Source: Acidovorax sp. Root219 (GTDB taxonomy: Bacteria; Pseudomonadota; Gammaproteobacteria; Burkholderiales; Burkholderiaceae_C). From it: a stretch of DNA of 64,000 nt. Position 1 is the first letter of the stretch. Each line of letters begins with the position of its first letter. The DNA is taken from assembly GCF_001428665.1 (NCBI RefSeq), contig NZ_LMIJ01000004.1:147957-211956 (forward strand), read 5' to 3'. The notes under the pieces are model-generated. The model was not told the origin of the DNA, did not search any database, and worked only from the letters and a program-made list of their open reading frames with translations. The position numbers and the translations under genes are program-made. Below are positions 61,550 to 64,000 of the stretch, piece after piece.

Positions 61550-61912
61550 ATGTACGCGCTGCGCACCTCGTCACTGCTGGCCCGCCTGATCCTGGCGTGG
61601 TTCGTGCTGACCGTGGGCGCGGCGATCGCGTCGCCCATCGTCCACCCCCAGGCCCTGCAGATGGTCTGCACCACGGGCAGCACCGTCAAGCTGGTGGCGG
61701 TCAGCGAAGATGGCGGTGCCACCGAACTGGGGCAGCACACCCTCGATTGCGCCATGTGCCTGGGCGCCAGCGCACCGCCGCCACCCGTGCAGCAGCATGC
61801 ACAGCGCCATGAGCCTCTGGCGCACGCGCTCGCGCCCGCTGTGGCTGCCGCCATCGCTGCCATCGTTGGCGCTCCCCTGCCCGCCCGCGGGCCACCGACC
61901 TCCCTCGCCTGA
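61550..61912 (+). CDS. DUF2946 family protein
   Basis: 120 residues. A hydrophobic N-terminal helix (LLARLILAWFVLTVGAAIAS) is followed by the DUF2946 pattern MVCTTGSTVKLVAV and HTLDCAMCLGAS, then a low-complexity Pro/Ala tail. The paired Cys residues (C-x2-C after His-Thr-Leu-Asp) suggest metal binding. Family members sit next to copper genes, as here. A GATAAT hexamer lies a few bases upstream of the ATG. Confidence 0.8.
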   Translation: MYALRTSSLLARLILAWFVLTVGAAIASPIVHPQALQMVCTTGSTVKLVAVSEDGGATELGQHTLDCAMCLGASAPPPPVQQHAQRHEPLAHALAPAVAAAIAAIVGAPLPARGPPTSLA

Positions 61913-62035
61913 CACCTGCGCTGCTGCGTGCCCACCCAGGGCATGCGCGCGCTTTGAGCGGTAACCACCGCGCCTTGGCGGCGCCGGTGCGCGCCTCGGC
62001 GGTAGCCCGCCGTCCGATCCTCGATACGTACCCCC

Positions 62036-62683
62036 ATGAACACCCCATCGACACCACCACGCCTGGCCGCTGCCGCAGCGCCGGGCCCCTCCCACCACCG
62101 CCGCGGCCTGCTGGCCCTGGCGCTCGCGCCCCTGCTGGCGGCATCGCTCGCCGGCTGCAAGAAGGCGCCAGTGGCCTACAAGGGCATGGACATCACCGGC
62201 GCCGAGTACGCCCGGGATTTCCAGCTCAAGGATGCCCAGGGCCAGGTGCGCACACTGGCCGACTACCGGGGCAAGGCGGTGATGCTGTTCTTCGGCTTCA
62301 CGCAGTGCCCCGACGTGTGCCCCACGGCCCTCACCCGTGCGGCAGAGATCCGCCGCCTGCTCGGCGACGACGGCCATCGGCTGCAGGTGGTCTTCATCAC
62401 CATCGACCCCGAGCGCGACAACCCGACCGTGCTGGGCGCCTACACGCAGGTGTTCGATCCGAGCTTCATCGGCCTGTATGGCGACCTGGAGCAGACGGCC
62501 GCGGCAGCCAAGGAGTTCAAGGTCTATTACAAGAAGGTGCCCACGGGCGCGTCCTACACCATGGACCACTCCGCGTTCAGCTATGTCTTCGACCCGCAAG
62601 GCAAGCCGCGCCTGGTGCTGCGCCACGAACAAAGCGCCAAGGACTGCGCCGACGACCTGCGCCAGTTGCTGCACTCCGCCTGA
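62036..62683 (+). CDS. SCO1/SenC family copper protein
   Basis: 215 residues with a thioredoxin-like fold. An N-terminal lipoprotein signal ends in SLAGC. The copper motif CPDVCP is in FGFTQCPDVCPTALTRA, and the distal His ligand is in YTMDHSAFSYVFD. SCO proteins load the CuA site of cytochrome oxidase or act in thiol chemistry. It lies 123 bases after the DUF2946 gene and 28 bases before PCuAC, forming a copper-delivery set. Confidence 0.92.
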   Translation: MNTPSTPPRLAAAAAPGPSHHRRGLLALALAPLLAASLAGCKKAPVAYKGMDITGAEYARDFQLKDAQGQVRTLADYRGKAVMLFFGFTQCPDVCPTALTRAAEIRRLLGDDGHRLQVVFITIDPERDNPTVLGAYTQVFDPSFIGLYGDLEQTAAAAKEFKVYYKKVPTGASYTMDHSAFSYVFDPQGKPRLVLRHEQSAKDCADDLRQLLHSA

Positions 62684-62711
62684 ACCCCTTCCATCCACAG
62701 AGACCATTCCC

Positions 62712-63188
62712 ATGCATTCCATCCAACGATCCATTCTGGCTGCCGCTTGCTTCGCCGCGCTCGCCATCCCGGCCTTCGCCCAGGTCACCGTCAAGGACGC
62801 GTGGGTGCGCGCCACCGTGCCCCAGCAGCAGGCCACGGGCGCCTTCATGCAGATCCAGGCCGCCAAGGACAGCAGACTGGTGTCTGCCAGTTCCCCGCTC
62901 ACGAGCGCCGTCGAGGTCCATGAGATGGCCATGCAGGACAACGTCATGCGCATGCGCCAGGTGCCCGCCGTCGAGCTGCCCGCCGGCAAGGCAGTGAACC
63001 TCCAACCCGGCGGTTACCACGTGATGCTGATGAACCTCCAGCAGCAGGTGAAAGAGGGCGACACGGTGCCGATCACCCTGGTCTTCGAGGGCAAGGACGG
63101 CAAGCGCGAATCGGTGGAGGTCAAGGCCCCCGTGCGACCGCTCAACGCCGCAGCGCCAGCTGCGGCCCAGGGTGCGCACAAGCACTGA
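62712..63188 (+). CDS. PCuAC copper chaperone
   Basis: 158 residues with a Sec signal peptide (ILAAACFAALAIPAFAQ). The copper-binding motif is visible as VEVHEMAMQDNVMRMRQV and GYHVMLMNL, following the H-M-X10-M-X21-H-X-M pattern. A His/Ala-rich tail (AAQGAHKH) may add copper ligands. It carries Cu(I) in the periplasm and works with SCO in CuA assembly. Confidence 0.93.
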   Translation: MHSIQRSILAAACFAALAIPAFAQVTVKDAWVRATVPQQQATGAFMQIQAAKDSRLVSASSPLTSAVEVHEMAMQDNVMRMRQVPAVELPAGKAVNLQPGGYHVMLMNLQQQVKEGDTVPITLVFEGKDGKRESVEVKAPVRPLNAAAPAAAQGAHKH

Positions 63189-63324
63189 ACGCCATGGCAA
63201 AGCGGACAGTGGGTCCGCCGCCGCTCTGGTACGGATTTGCATCCAATCGAACAATCCGACGGAAAGCCGCTGACGGCGCTTGCTACAGCGCCGCAGGGCG
63301 ACCCAACGAGCGACGGTGTGCCGC

Positions 63325-64000
63325 TCAGTTCAGCGTGTGGACGACCTTGTAGCGGCCGGCACGGACCATCTCCGCTGCGGCCGTGGCATCGTCACCCACA
63401 CCGTACCCCACCACCAACTGCACACCCTCCAGCCCGCTGAAGTTCAGGCCGGACGCAATGTTCACGGGCACCGTGCGGGGCAGCGGGCCACGTCCGTACG
63501 CCGGGAAGACGCCTCCGGTGTAGGGCGCCCATCCGTTCGGGCCCAGGAAGAGGGCCGTCGATCCGGCGAGTGCGGCCACATAGACCCGCCCCGTCTTGCC
63601 GCGGTGCAATGGCGATATCAGGGCGCCCACGTCCACCGTGACGTTGCTCAGGGGGCCATCCTGCCCTCCGGCAAAGGTGCCGGGGGCTTCACCCACCCGG
63701 CCAGCATCGAATGGTGCCCCATTCGCCAGCGTCACCCGCACGGGAGTCGTGGATTTGTCCGGGGCGCCTGTGGCCAGGTGGGTGGTCTTGCCCCACACCC
63801 AGACGCTGCCGTCCGTTCCAATCACGCCAGAGATCGCAGACCCCGCCGCTGCTGCAACCACGGGCGGCAGGCCCGCAATGTGCGCGATCTTGGGTACTTC
63901 GGTCGAGGGGTTCACCAGAGTGCCATCGCCAAGCTGGCCGGCGCTGTTGACGCCGCAGGCATGCACGGCGCCATCGGCATCGACGAACAGGGTGTGGCCT
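63325..64000 (-). CDS. RCC1-repeat protein (partial, N-terminus beyond window)
   Basis: The frame is open to the right edge; about 225 residues up to the stop at 63325 are visible. RCC1-type repeats can be seen: GHTLFVDADGAVHACGVNSA, GQLGDGTLVNPSTEVPKI and GVIGTDGSVWVWGK. Later repeats are degenerate. The C-terminus (VVHTLN) is hydrophilic. Secreted RCC1-like beta-propellers are frequent in Burkholderiales; their function is unknown. A signal peptide, if any, is outside the window. Confidence 0.8.
   Translation of the reverse strand, partial: GHTLFVDADGAVHACGVNSAGQLGDGTLVNPSTEVPKIAHIAGLPPVVAAAAGSAISGVIGTDGSVWVWGKTTHLATGAPDKSTTPVRVTLANGAPFDAGRVGEAPGTFAGGQDGPLSNVTVDVGALISPLHRGKTGRVYVAALAGSTALFLGPNGWAPYTGGVFPAYGRGPLPRTVPVNIASGLNFSGLEGVQLVVGYGVGDDATAAAEMVRAGRYKVVHTLN

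Overview
The window is GC-rich, densely coded chromosomal DNA. Gene content and order point to a betaproteobacterium of the order Burkholderiales, most likely family Comamonadaceae (Acidovorax/Delftia/Comamonas-like). The markers are the mlaFEDACB + ABC exporter string, pilMNOPQ opposite a class A PBP, aroB-dgt, gltBD, System II cytochrome c biogenesis (resB-ccsB) beside a cytochrome c4, and cyaY opposite lptM. No rRNA, tRNA, prophage or CRISPR array was seen. The only mobile-type gene is one REP-associated (IS200-like) tyrosine transposase.

Layout. 1-5.5 kb (minus): outer-membrane lipid-asymmetry operon mlaF-E-D-A-C-B, followed by an ABC exporter pair that runs off the left edge. 5.8-12.1 kb (minus): glutamate synthase gltB-gltD with a recognisable promoter and terminator. 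12.2-13.0 kb: transposase gene bracketed by inverted AT-rich motifs. 13.1-17.1 kb (minus): methyltransferase, DUF1415 protein, dgt, aroB. 17.2-23.9 kb (minus): type IV pilus assembly operon pilM-N-O-P-Q plus an Ig-domain lipoprotein; this stretch is visibly richer in A/T, and aroK is not at its usual place between pilQ and aroB. 24.2-26.6 kb (plus): penicillin-binding protein 1A. 26.6-28.1 kb: cyaY, divergent lptM, and an MBL-fold diiron-type protein. 28.1-29.8 kb (minus): periplasmic methionine sulfoxide repair msrP-msrQ. 30.0-34.3 kb (minus): cytochrome c4, resB, ccsB. 34.3-36.0 kb (plus): GTPase engB/ysxC and an alpha/beta hydrolase. 36.1-37.8 kb (minus): two LpxL/HtrB-type acyltransferases. 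37.8-40.2 kb (plus): metK with a structured leader that looks like a SAM-II riboswitch, a tandem duplication of the metK 3' end, a DUF1328 membrane peptide and a hemerythrin-like protein.

40.3-41.5 kb (minus): haem-motif diguanylate cyclase. 41.8-46.7 kb (plus): NAD salvage operon (nicotinamidase-like hydrolase, pncB, nadE, nadM-Nudix). 46.7-48.3 kb (minus): chemoreceptor. 48.5-55.7 kb (minus): reductive pyrimidine degradation operon (preT, preA, NCS1 transporter, dihydropyrimidinase, N-carbamoyl amidohydrolase), divergent from a RutR-like TetR regulator. Two near-identical operator-like sites lie between them. 56.7-61.5 kb: a Crp/Fnr regulator divergent from an uncharacterised four-gene operon (SnoaL-like, SDR, MBL-fold with changed metal ligands, MFS transporter). 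61.5-63.2 kb (plus): copper-delivery set (DUF2946, SCO, PCuAC). 63.3-64.0 kb (minus): C-terminal end of an RCC1-repeat protein cut by the window edge.

The most interesting new signals are the SAM-II-like element plus anti-Shine-Dalgarno in front of metK, the 120-bp tandem units copied from the metK 3' end, a 26-bp perfect palindrome upstream of the mla operon, the paired TetR operators at the pyrimidine operon, and the uncharacterised Crp-linked operon. All functional assignments are from motif and family recognition by eye; no database search was run.
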